A stretch of DNA of 64,000 bases from Candidatus Gastranaerophilales bacterium (GTDB lineage Bacteria > Cyanobacteriota > Vampirovibrionia > Gastranaerophilales > Gastranaerophilaceae), in assembly GCA_944324215.1 (NCBI GenBank), contig CALUVP010000054.1:1-64000 (forward strand). The letters are read 5' to 3'. Below the pieces are notes generated by a model that searched no databases, was not told the DNA's origin, and saw only the letters and a program-made list of their open reading frames with translations. Shown in pieces: positions 25,473-34,164 of the stretch. The position numbers and the translations under genes were made by a program. Position 1 is the first letter of the stretch; the number at the start of each line of letters is the position of its first letter.

Positions 25473-28400
25473 GAGAGGCTATTCTTTCAATACTTTTATT
25501 TAATTTTGCAATTTGTCTATCCATGCCACCAACTTTTTTAGTTAATTGAGCAGCATCCTTCGGATTTATTAGCGATGCTAAATTTTCTAATTTTGACTCC
25601 AATAAATCTATTTTTTGCTGCTGTAATACCATTTTATCATCTATAGAAACCAAGAATCTATTCATAGTTTCTTCCAATGGTGATAAATCTACTTTATTAC
25701 TCTTTGTATTAATTTTAGTCTCAACTATTACCTTATCGAGTTTTGCCTCCAGTGAGCTGATTTTCTTGGCTTGTTTGTCAAATACATTACCTAAAGCTTC
25801 TACTAATTCTGCACTCTCTGTATTATCCTCAGCTTCAGCTTTTAAATCTTCCAACATCACTTTTATTTGACCTATATCATCTAAAGTTTCTACTTTATCT
25901 GATATGGCTGATATTTGAGTTCCTGCATTATCAACCCATTCTGCCAAATATTCAAAAACCTGATTAAAAACCTGATTTGTTTTTGCACCATTTTGTATCA
26001 TTGAATTTATTATGCCTAATTTACTGTCAATCTTGTCTATGCCAGACTCGCGAGCAAAATTTCGAGTTCTTTCATCTAAATCATTTATTACAAGCTTAAA
26101 ATCTTGTAAATTATCCTGTAATGTTTTATAAGACTCGTCGGATGCCAAAATTAATTTATTAGTTCTGGTACTTATACTTACTATATCTTCACTTAATGCC
26201 TCAAAATCTTTTTTGAACTCTTCTGAGTCAAATTTTGGAAATTCATTTTTTAATGATTCTAAAAGAGTGTACATGGTATTTGTTGACTTTAAAATATTTT
26301 CTAATTCCTTTGAATTATTATTATTCTCTTTTAAATCATTTAAAGTCAGCCTTAAATTTGCAATATCTGACTCTAAGTCTTGTAAACTGTAAACATAATC
26401 TACATTACCATCTGAAGTCATTATTGATGTTATTTTCTCATTTATTGAATTTATATCTTCTTTAATTGTATCTACCTTACTATCTATCTCAGTAACATTG
26501 CTTTTTATATCCACCACTTCAACACTTTTTGTTACAATATGACTTAATATTGTAATTAATTCTGAATGTTTCTCTTGGATAAAATCAAGAATTTCTTCTT
26601 GTTCTGTTACAAATGATATTTGATTAAATATATTCAAAAATTGAGTTATTACTTCTGTTTTTAAAGACGCGATATCTTCTTCTATACTCAAGGACTGTTC
26701 ATCTAATTTCTTATTTAGATCACCTAATGAATTTATTATATTATATTTTACTAGAGCATTCATCTCTGTTAGTTCTGGCAAATTATTACAACAAAGATCG
26801 CTTATGTCTTCTATAAAACCAAACTGTTCTTTTACTAAATTCTCTATACCAGAAATTTTATCTGTTATTGAAGACTGAAAAGCTTCATCAAATGATTTAC
26901 TTAGAATTTGGGCTTTTAAATCTGCAAAACCTAAACTCAAGCTATCTATTTTTGTATTTACACCTTCTGTAATTGTACTAATTACATCATATATTTCATC
27001 TCTTACTCGAACAAAATTCGATATTATACCACCTATAGATGAATGCATCTCTTCCAAAGAGGCTTTGTACTGTAAATTTATAACCTTAATTTCTTCATAT
27101 TTCTCAACTACGGTATCAATAAATTTTTTATCAAAAAGATTGAAACTTTCAATTATATCTTTTTCGATATTTAATTTTAGAAAATTTTGTATTTGTGAAT
27201 TTAAATTGTCTGCCATTGTGGATATTAAAATTTCATTAGTTGTTTTCATGTCTAACATTGAATTTTCAAAAACACTTGTTGACAACAATTTATTTGAAAC
27301 TGACAACATGTCCTCTGCTGTTTTATTTAACGAAGAATTTATCACATCCAGCTTGCTATTTATGACAGATTTATCACTTTTTAAATCAATATACGATTTT
27401 AAATCATTTAAATTGTTATAAATACTATCTTCTATTTTCTCTTGTATTTGCTCTGTTATTCTTATAAGCTCATCACGTTGAAAATCTCTCATTATAGACA
27501 TCTGTTCTAATAACTTATTTCCAACACTATCAGCTTCATTCTCAATAGCATCACTTATTACTTTTAATTCATTCTTTATAAAATCTATAATCAATGTCTT
27601 GCAAGTAGTAATATTATTTTGAGAGATCTTTACTTGTTCCAAAATCTTATCTGCAAAGACTTCCATTGATTTTAGCTCACCAGCAGAGATATCAGCACTT
27701 GTTGCCAATAATAAATTTACCTTCTGTTCTAATGACTGTTCTAATTCAGATAATGATTCTTTGCTATTTTTAACTATTGAAGATGATATTAAATCTATTT
27801 CTTCTTTTGTTCCTTTTTTAACATCTTCTATCAAGCAATTAAAAGAATTACCCAATTCACTTAATTGTGCTTGGAAAACATTCATTCTGGAAATTTCATC
27901 TTTATCAAGCCTTTCATTTAGCGTTTCAAAGTATTCTTTTATTTCAATAGATCTTGTATCAATATCATCCAGTAATTTTGAAATACTTTCATTGTACTTT
28001 AATGATGAATCAAAAGAATTCTGTTCTATTAAAGAACAAATCTTTTCATATAAATTATTTAAAGTTTCAGAGAACCCGTCATTTATATATTTTTTTATTT
28101 CTTGAGACTCTACATTTAAAGATTCACTTAAAGTTTTGATATTATCCAATATAGAGCAAATTTTTATGTTCATATTTTTTTCTAAATTGTCATTTTTATA
28201 GATAATATCAGATTTTGCACCATCTATGTTTGCTGATATATTAGCAAACTTATCTTCTATATTCTCCTGAAAATTTGAAGTTGAACTAGTTATTTCTTCA
28301 ATTTTTATTTTTAGCTTTTCAAAATCTTCATTAAATTTATCATTTTGTGTTTGCAACCCCATTCTTAATATTTCTGAAATAGCATTTATACTATTTTTTA

Positions 28401-31400
28401 TAGACTCTGAATTTGAAGTATTTTGTGCTTCCATTTCTGTCACAAAATTCGATAAAGATATTTTTAAATTATTATAATCTTTCTCTGTGACATCAATATT
28501 TTCACGCAATATATTATTTAAATTCCCAGAAATTTCCTTTAATTGTTCTTGCGATTTTGTATTTAATACTTCCAGAGAACTATTTAGTATATCTTTTAAT
28601 TCAAGAATTTTTGTATCTAACAAACCCATATATTCACTGTTTTCATTCTCTATGTTATGAAATATTAAATCAATTTGAGTCTTATACCCAGCCAAGCTGC
28701 TTGATATACTATTATTTAATTCTTCTGTTATATTTTCCAACCCAGTATTTATAGTATTTTGAATTGACTGTTCTGATTGGGTGAATAATCTCTCTATTAA
28801 ATTATTTAATGAAATAAAGTTATTCTCTATTATTGATAATTGCTTTGTTAGATCATCATCGATTGTTGTATCAAAAGCTTCTATATTATTCTTCAACTTT
28901 TGATAATCTTCCTTTATTTCATATATAGTTATTTTAATATCATCGATAGTTTTTTCATTCAAATTTGCCAATAAAGCTTTTAGTGAAACAAAATTATCTA
29001 AAATTTTTGCCAATGTTGATGCCATTGAATTTGTTGTAGTTTGTGAAAGATTATTTACAGATAAATCAATGTTATCTATTTTTGAATTTGTTACAAAAAG
29101 TTTTTCATCAATTCTCTTTGTAAGTTCGTCAATATTATCTTCAATATTAGTTTTTACATCGTCTAATTTTAAGACAGAACCACTCACTTTTTCACAAATC
29201 AAATCTGATACGTTTTTTATATTGGAATTAACATTTTCACTTATTTCTTCTAGATATGCTGAAGTTTTATTATAATGTTCGTTTATATCTTGTGTTAAAT
29301 CACTTTTTTTTGTTTCTATTAAATTTTGTATATCATACAATTTTGAATTTGTATTATCTAACTTTTCCTCTATTTCTGAAGTTTTGGCTTGAATATCTGA
29401 AGCCATTGATTGTTTCAAATCTTCAAATCTTAGTACATTATTACTATGTGCCTCATCTATATCTGATTTAATACTTTGTATATTCTCATTAATATTCTGG
29501 CAAATATTATTTACACGTTGCGTTGTTGTTTCAAGTTTATTACTCAGATCTCTTGAAACATTTTCTATATTAGCACTTAATTCAATTTTATTATCCTTAA
29601 TATGCTCTTCTATACCATTTTTTAGTGAATTTGTTAACACATGTCCTAGACTATCAAGCTTTATAGAACTGCTTGATACCTGCTCAGCTAATGCTTCTAT
29701 ATTTAATTTTAATACACCTGTTATCTGAGCAATTTCACCTTTGAGTTCATCATTCAAAATTTGTTCATTTTGTAATTGTTTAGTATGCAAATTTTCCGAG
29801 ATAAATTTTATTTCACTTATTTTATCAGCATTTTCACAAGTAAACTCCTTTTGAAATTCTGAAACTTTATCAAGAACTGCAGCATGCATTGATGCCAATT
29901 TTTTTTCAAAGTCATTCTTTAATAAAGATGTAGTACTTATAACTCCTTCAATACTTGTTGAAATCGTTTCATTATTCGCATTTATAACATTTTTTATATC
30001 ATCGAAGCACTTCTCAACTTCTACAAGTTTATTATAAGAATTTTCTATATCATCACGTATTGATTTTGTTGAGGCAACAATAGAACCATTGACCCTTTGA
30101 ATTTCAGCCGAAGAACTTTCTTGTATTTTTTTAATTCTTTCATCTATTTGTAATCGAGCTAACTCTACTATATCTCTTATATTCTCTATATAACCTAAAC
30201 TGATATCTTTAATAGATTTATCTATATCCTCTAATTTTAACTCTAAATCACCTGTTTCAGTTTTTTTGTCAGCACTTACGTATGACAATATATCCAATAT
30301 TGAAGAGGAAATATTTGCCAACAAATTTTTTACTGTTGTCAAAGCTTCAGACTGAGTCCCCTTTATTTCTTCTTCTACAGCATCAAGCTTACTTATCAAC
30401 AATTCGTACTTGCTGAACAAATCATTTGTAAGTTTTTCAGATAGATCAGTAGTAGAAGCCTCTATCCCTGATATTAAATCTTGTTTTGTACTATATAAAT
30501 CTACCTTAAACTCACTAACTTTTTGAGCAAAATCTAATGCTAAAATCTTATCAACAGATTCTTTTAAATCTGCAAATTCTGACTTTGCATTATTTATCTC
30601 TATGACGGATGAATCCATTTTATAATCTAAAATTCCAGATAATTCTTTTAAACCACTTATTTGTTTCAACAAATTTGTGGAAGAATTCGCTACAGATTCT
30701 TCCTGCTTACTTAATGAATTTTTCAAATTATTTTCAAATAAAGCTAACCTATCAGTTATGTTTGAAAATATTGCATTATTAGCTGATACATTATTTTCAT
30801 CTATTTGGGAAACTACATCTTTTAGACTTGAAATATCACTTTCTATATCAGAAAAACTCTTCTCACAAATATTTGAAATTTTTGCGTGTGACTCTATTAA
30901 CTTAGCTGACAAATTATCTGCACTGTTTGTAATTTCATTTAAAGCCCTTGTTGTATTTATATCAACAAACTGAATAATCTTATCAGATTCTCTATTTAAA
31001 GATTCGCTTACGTTTTGTTCAGATTTATTTATTTCAGCAGACAAAGTTTTAAAATTTGCATTTATATCTAGAGATTTTATTGATTCATTTATTTTCTGCA
31101 ATTCTTCACTCGATAGGTTCAACCCTGCTTTTAAATTCGAAGATTCTTTTTGAATATCATATAAGGTTTTTTCTAAATTACTCTTAAATTCATCAAATTC
31201 GTTGTTTGAATTAATACCTCTAACAAAATCTTCTAACTGATTTAATCGTTCAATTATTGCAGCTGTAAGACAATCATCTTTATCTGTTATAAGAGCTTTC
31301 AAAGCTACGATAATTTCTACTGAAGCATCTATTTTTTCAGCTAAATTATCTATTTTATAATATTTATCAGCAAGATTATCAACTGACTGTACGATTTGTT

Positions 31401-32154
31401 GCTCTTGAGTTACTAAATCACTTATCCATTTTTTTGTACTTACCAAATCATCATGGGTTGCCATTCCTCGGAGCAAATCTTCTATTTGTAGATTTTTTTT
31501 GTCTAGCATTTGTATCGCTGATAGTATAGTAGAAGATGAGTTTGCTATATCTGTTAATTCTTTACCAAAATTTTTTACAGAATCTGAAGGATCAATATTT
31601 GATATAGATTTTATAACTGTTTTAAAGTTTTCATTCAAACTTAACACAATCGAATCAAACCCATTTGTTAAGCGTTCTAAATCATTTTTTAAAAATGTTA
31701 TATTTTTTATAATATCTTTCTTTTGTGAATCATCAGAACGTATTGCATCCAATCTAAGAGTTATATCTGACAATGTTTCTTTTTGTGAAACCACCTCTCG
31801 AGAAAATACAGATAAATTAGTCGCAACTATATCAAAAAGTTCCTTCACTTCACTTGATTTCAACGCCTCAGAACTATTTTTCAACAGATTTGAGAATAAA
31901 GACTCTATAGCACCAAATTTTGACAACAATACACTATGTCTTTCATCAAGATTTTGTTTCAAATCTGATAGAAATATTTTTATTAAATCAATATCTTCAT
32001 CTGTATTAATTTTTTCTAATTTTGAATTAATGCCAGCTAAAAGCTTATCGACATCAGATGTATTAAGTATACCCTGTGCTCTTATAGAATTTAATAAGGT
32101 TTTGATTGTATTAAAGTTCTCTGAAATCTCTGTATAATTGTTAATATCTGCCAT
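25456..32154 (-). CDS. Giant 2232-residue coiled-coil protein
   Basis: A single uninterrupted reading frame with no family I recognise. The composition is rich in Leu, Ile, Ser, Asn, Asp, Glu and Lys and nearly free of Pro, Trp and Cys. It is made of helical segments with heptad hydrophobic spacing, such as LDDVKTNIEDNIDELTKRID-like and LKDILNSSLEVLNTKSQEQL-like stretches. There is no signal peptide, membrane helix or enzymatic motif, so it is probably a cytoplasmic filament or scaffold, roughly 300 nm if fully extended (inference). The C-terminal 100 residues (LEETMNRFLVSIDDKMVLQQ, IAKLNKSIERIASHVVEK) are more basic. It precedes the GlcD gene with a 17 nt overlap. Resemblance to the helical bundles of chemoreceptors is probably generic. 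Confidence 0.85.
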   Translation of the reverse strand: MADINNYTEISENFNTIKTLLNSIRAQGILNTSDVDKLLAGINSKLEKINTDEDIDLIKIFLSDLKQNLDERHSVLLSKFGAIESLFSNLLKNSSEALKSSEVKELFDIVATNLSVFSREVVSQKETLSDITLRLDAIRSDDSQKKDIIKNITFLKNDLERLTNGFDSIVLSLNENFKTVIKSISNIDPSDSVKNFGKELTDIANSSSTILSAIQMLDKKNLQIEDLLRGMATHDDLVSTKKWISDLVTQEQQIVQSVDNLADKYYKIDNLAEKIDASVEIIVALKALITDKDDCLTAAIIERLNQLEDFVRGINSNNEFDEFKSNLEKTLYDIQKESSNLKAGLNLSSEELQKINESIKSLDINANFKTLSAEINKSEQNVSESLNRESDKIIQFVDINTTRALNEITNSADNLSAKLIESHAKISNICEKSFSDIESDISSLKDVVSQIDENNVSANNAIFSNITDRLALFENNLKNSLSKQEESVANSSTNLLKQISGLKELSGILDYKMDSSVIEINNAKSEFADLKESVDKILALDFAQKVSEFKVDLYSTKQDLISGIEASTTDLSEKLTNDLFSKYELLISKLDAVEEEIKGTQSEALTTVKNLLANISSSILDILSYVSADKKTETGDLELKLEDIDKSIKDISLGYIENIRDIVELARLQIDERIKKIQESSSAEIQRVNGSIVASTKSIRDDIENSYNKLVEVEKCFDDIKNVINANNETISTSIEGVISTTSLLKNDFEKKLASMHAAVLDKVSEFQKEFTCENADKISEIKFISENLHTKQLQNEQILNDELKGEIAQITGVLKLNIEALAEQVSSSSIKLDSLGHVLTNSLKNGIEEHIKDNKIELSANIENVSRDLSNKLETTTQRVNNICQNINENIQSIKSDIDEAHSNNVLRFEDLKQSMASDIQAKTSEIEEKLDNTNSKLYDIQNLIETKKSDLTQDINEHYNKTSAYLEEISENVNSNIKNVSDLICEKVSGSVLKLDDVKTNIEDNIDELTKRIDEKLFVTNSKIDNIDLSVNNLSQTTTNSMASTLAKILDNFVSLKALLANLNEKTIDDIKITIYEIKEDYQKLKNNIEAFDTTIDDDLTKQLSIIENNFISLNNLIERLFTQSEQSIQNTINTGLENITEELNNSISSSLAGYKTQIDLIFHNIENENSEYMGLLDTKILELKDILNSSLEVLNTKSQEQLKEISGNLNNILRENIDVTEKDYNNLKISLSNFVTEMEAQNTSNSESIKNSINAISEILRMGLQTQNDKFNEDFEKLKIKIEEITSSTSNFQENIEDKFANISANIDGAKSDIIYKNDNLEKNMNIKICSILDNIKTLSESLNVESQEIKKYINDGFSETLNNLYEKICSLIEQNSFDSSLKYNESISKLLDDIDTRSIEIKEYFETLNERLDKDEISRMNVFQAQLSELGNSFNCLIEDVKKGTKEEIDLISSSIVKNSKESLSELEQSLEQKVNLLLATSADISAGELKSMEVFADKILEQVKISQNNITTCKTLIIDFIKNELKVISDAIENEADSVGNKLLEQMSIMRDFQRDELIRITEQIQEKIEDSIYNNLNDLKSYIDLKSDKSVINSKLDVINSSLNKTAEDMLSVSNKLLSTSVFENSMLDMKTTNEILISTMADNLNSQIQNFLKLNIEKDIIESFNLFDKKFIDTVVEKYEEIKVINLQYKASLEEMHSSIGGIISNFVRVRDEIYDVISTITEGVNTKIDSLSLGFADLKAQILSKSFDEAFQSSITDKISGIENLVKEQFGFIEDISDLCCNNLPELTEMNALVKYNIINSLGDLNKKLDEQSLSIEEDIASLKTEVITQFLNIFNQISFVTEQEEILDFIQEKHSELITILSHIVTKSVEVVDIKSNVTEIDSKVDTIKEDINSINEKITSIMTSDGNVDYVYSLQDLESDIANLRLTLNDLKENNNNSKELENILKSTNTMYTLLESLKNEFPKFDSEEFKKDFEALSEDIVSISTRTNKLILASDESYKTLQDNLQDFKLVINDLDERTRNFARESGIDKIDSKLGIINSMIQNGAKTNQVFNQVFEYLAEWVDNAGTQISAISDKVETLDDIGQIKVMLEDLKAEAEDNTESAELVEALGNVFDKQAKKISSLEAKLDKVIVETKINTKSNKVDLSPLEETMNRFLVSIDDKMVLQQQKIDLLESKLENLASLINPKDAAQLTKKVGGMDRQIAKLNKSIERIASHVVEK

Positions 32155-32212
32155 ATAGTTACTCTATCCCACATTCTACATTCATAACTTATTATATACT
32201 AATATAAAAATA

Positions 32213-32241
32213 GTGACAAATACCAATTTTTTTTTTAGTAT
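32213..32241 (+). promoter_or_regulatory. Promoter directly abutting the spmA start codon (leaderless mRNA likely)
   Basis: -35 GTGACA (32213-32218), a 17-nt spacer and -10 TAGTAT (32236-32241). The start codon ATG begins at 32248, seven bases after the -10, exactly where transcription should start. No Shine-Dalgarno is present. Confidence 0.65.
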
Positions 32242-32247
32242 TGATGT

Positions 32248-32832
32248 ATGAATTATGTATTTTTTATTCTAATTTTAGCTTCTATTATTGCTGGAATATT
32301 TAATAATACTCTAGATAAAGTTATAAATTCCATGCTTGGAGCTTGCAACACTGCTGTAGAAATTTCCTTGTCACTAATCGGAATTATGGCATTTTGGTTG
32401 GGAATAATGCGTATTGCAGAGAAAAGTGGTTTAGTTCAAATAATATCTAAATTCCTTTTTCCTGTAACAAAATTTCTTTTTAAGGATATAAAAAAAGACA
32501 GCCCGGCTATAGGCGACATAACAATGAGTATAACAGCAAATGCTCTTGGGCTTACAAATGCTGCTACACCTATAGGTTTAAAAGTAATGAAAGAATTGCA
32601 AGAGGATAATCAAGATAAAACAAAAGCTACTGATGCTATGTGCATGTTCTTAGGAATGAATACAGCAGGATTTCAAATCATTCCGGCTACGGTTATTGCT
32701 ATATTTGTTGGATTTGGCGCAAAGAATCCTACTGAAATTATCTTACCGACTCTAATTGTAACATCACTCTCATTTGTTTCTGCAATTATTGTGGCATTAG
32801 TTTTGCAAAAGATTTGGAGGAAGTATGATTGA
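32248..32832 (+). CDS. spmA: SpmA-like nucleoside-recognition (gate domain) membrane protein
   Basis: A 194-residue membrane protein of the SpmA family, with a predicted 4-5 helices. MRIAEKSGLVQIISKFLFPVTKFLF, ITANALGLTNAATPIGLKVMKEL and FLGMNTAGFQIIPATVIAIF are the family core. In Bacillus, SpmA and SpmB act together in spore core dehydration, but the pair is widespread in non-spore-formers, where the transported substrate is unknown. The reading frame overlaps spmB by 8 nt. The start codon sits at the predicted transcription start and has no Shine-Dalgarno. Confidence 0.88.
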   Translation: MNYVFFILILASIIAGIFNNTLDKVINSMLGACNTAVEISLSLIGIMAFWLGIMRIAEKSGLVQIISKFLFPVTKFLFKDIKKDSPAIGDITMSITANALGLTNAATPIGLKVMKELQEDNQDKTKATDAMCMFLGMNTAGFQIIPATVIAIFVGFGAKNPTEIILPTLIVTSLSFVSAIIVALVLQKIWRKYD

Positions 32833-33349
32833 AAAAATTTCGCTATATATACTCCCCCTTATGATGTTACTTATTCTTTCATTTGGATTAATAAAAAAGG
32901 TACCAATATACGAAGAATTTATAGAAGGCGCTAAAGATGGCTTCAAAGTATCAGTTTCAATTATTCCATATTTAGTCGCTATTGTTGTCGCAGTTTCAAT
33001 GTTTAGGGCTTCCGGAATACTTGAATATATTAAAAATTTTGCAAATAATATTGTTCCACCAGATATTATACCGCTCATATTCACAAGACCATTATCAGGG
33101 TCTGCCACTTTGGGGCTATTTTCTGATATTGTTAAACAATATGGGCCGGATTCCTATATTGCAAAACTTGCTGCTATTATGGTAGGCAGCTCCGAAACAA
33201 CATTTTATGTACTTGCTGTTTATTTTGGTTCTGTCGGAATAAAAAAGTATAGATATGCACTCCTTACAGGAATAATAGCTGATATTACAAATATTGTACT
33301 AGCAATTTGGGTTGCACGTCTGTTCTTTCTTGCCAACAACGCGTTGTAG
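32825..33349 (+). CDS. spmB: SpmB-like membrane protein
   Basis: Partner of SpmA, 174 residues, largely hydrophobic. The segments VPIYEEFIEGAKDGFKVSVSIIPYLVAI, RPLSGSATLGLFSDI and AAIMVGSSETTFYVLAVYFG are typical of SpmB and its nucleoside-recognition gate fold. GGAGG at the end of spmA serves as ribosome site and the genes overlap by 8 nt. Nothing nearby suggests sporulation, so a transport role is more likely. Its 3' end overlaps the convergent zinc-ribbon gene by 65 nt. Confidence 0.88.
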   Translation: MIEKISLYILPLMMLLILSFGLIKKVPIYEEFIEGAKDGFKVSVSIIPYLVAIVVAVSMFRASGILEYIKNFANNIVPPDIIPLIFTRPLSGSATLGLFSDIVKQYGPDSYIAKLAAIMVGSSETTFYVLAVYFGSVGIKKYRYALLTGIIADITNIVLAIWVARLFFLANNAL

Positions 33350-33665
33350 AACAAATTTTGTTATCATCTTCTACTACACGTTTTTTTAGAACTGCAAAAT
33401 TTATATCTATAAAGTTTATTTGCTCCAATTTCTCTACTATAAAATCTTGACAGCCGCAATTTGAACAGTAATGATGTTGTGGAACTACTTCTCCATTTCG
33501 TATCACTGCTCTAAGCTTTACACCACAACTTTCACATCTGGTTATGTACCATTCATTTTTTATAAATTTCCCACAGTCAGGACAATAACCGCAGTCCTTA
33601 TCTGGTGTTACATGTTCATGCAAACATTTATGGCTTATTTTATTTAATATTTTTAATAGAAACAT
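33285..33665 (-). CDS. Zinc-ribbon protein of unknown function
   Basis: A 126-residue protein with several CxxC knuckles: YCPDCGK, RCESCG and YCSNCGC, plus HKCLHEH near the start. They probably form two zinc ribbons, the first between about residues 25 and 50. No membrane helix or enzyme motif is present. The start ATG 33665 has GAGG 6 nt upstream and is preferred over the ATG four codons earlier. It converges on spmB with a 65-nt overlap, larger than usual, so the true stop context deserves checking. Could be a regulator or an RNA/protein-binding adaptor. Confidence 0.6.
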   Translation of the reverse strand: MFLLKILNKISHKCLHEHVTPDKDCGYCPDCGKFIKNEWYITRCESCGVKLRAVIRNGEVVPQHHYCSNCGCQDFIVEKLEQINFIDINFAVLKKRVVEDDNKICSTTRCWQERTDVQPKLLVQYL

Positions 33666-33809
33666 TACAAACCTCATTTCTATTTTTTTAATTAAAGAAT
33701 TTTATTAGTCAACATATAAAAACTATATTTTCTCAAAATTTTTGATTTATATGTTAACTTTTGTAAAAAAACAAATCGCATGTGAAATTATCTTTAGAAA
33801 AAGAACTTT

Positions 33810-33815
33810 TATAAT
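33810..33815 (+). promoter_or_regulatory. -10 box for the 59-residue protein gene
   Basis: A perfect TATAAT within ACTTTTATAATATATAAAG, 43 nt upstream of the ATG at 33859. No convincing -35 box is seen. The surroundings resemble the AT-rich promoter motifs at 12.1 and 12.5 kb. Confidence 0.5.
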
Positions 33816-33858
33816 ATATAAAGAATAAGTACGATGATATAAGAAAGGATGGCAATAT

Positions 33859-34038
33859 ATGACAGGACCAGAAGCAGCAAGTGGTATGCATGGCACAAAA
33901 AGTACATGGGGTGTTTTTGATTTTAATCAAGGAGACAGTAACAATGCGCGTCCAATGACAATGGAAGAAAAATTACAAAAGAATAGTATCCATGTACAAG
34001 CTGCAGCAGCACAAAGTGCCGGTGCATATATGGGCTAA
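33859..34038 (+). CDS. Small 59-residue protein
   Basis: Too short for ordinary gene finding but well supported. ATG 33859 has AAAGGA upstream, a TATAAT promoter and a strong terminator 19 nt after the TAA. The product starts MTGPEAASGMHGTKSTWG, contains DFNQGDSNNARPMTMEEKLQ and ends with an alanine-rich helix (VQAAAAQSAGAYMG). It has no signal peptide or membrane helix. I do not recognise it. The monocistronic layout mirrors the small-protein gene at 12.2 kb. A structural or secreted small protein is possible, without direct evidence. Confidence 0.65.
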   Translation: MTGPEAASGMHGTKSTWGVFDFNQGDSNNARPMTMEEKLQKNSIHVQAAAAQSAGAYMG

Positions 34039-34056
34039 ATTTTGATACTTTGTAAA

Positions 34057-34092
34057 AACAACCTAAAACAAGTGTTTAGGTTGTTTTTTTTA
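34057..34092 (+). terminator. Bidirectional rho-independent terminator
   Basis: Stem AACAACCTAAA / TTTAGGTTGTT (11 bp) with a 7-nt loop and a long T run on the plus strand. The minus strand also ends in a T run (TTTTTAC). It can serve both the small-protein gene and the convergent GH13 operon. Confidence 0.85.
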
Positions 34093-34164
34093 TTACTCTT
34101 TTATAAAACAAAACCGGCTTTTTAACCGGCTCTGCTTTCGCAATTTATTTAATGTTTGCTTGAT

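Noticed and set aside
31499-32137. Long open frame (212 codons) on the plus strand inside the giant coiled-coil gene
   Set aside because: It is antisense to an unbroken 2232-codon frame with no Shine-Dalgarno. Its Ser/Phe/Leu-rich product is what antisense reading of Glu/Lys/Asn codons yields.
34100-34140. Two copies of AACCGGC near the GH13 gene end, possible terminator
   Set aside because: The copies are direct, not inverted, and only the palindromic CCGG could pair. The better hairpin at 34057-34092 serves as terminator.
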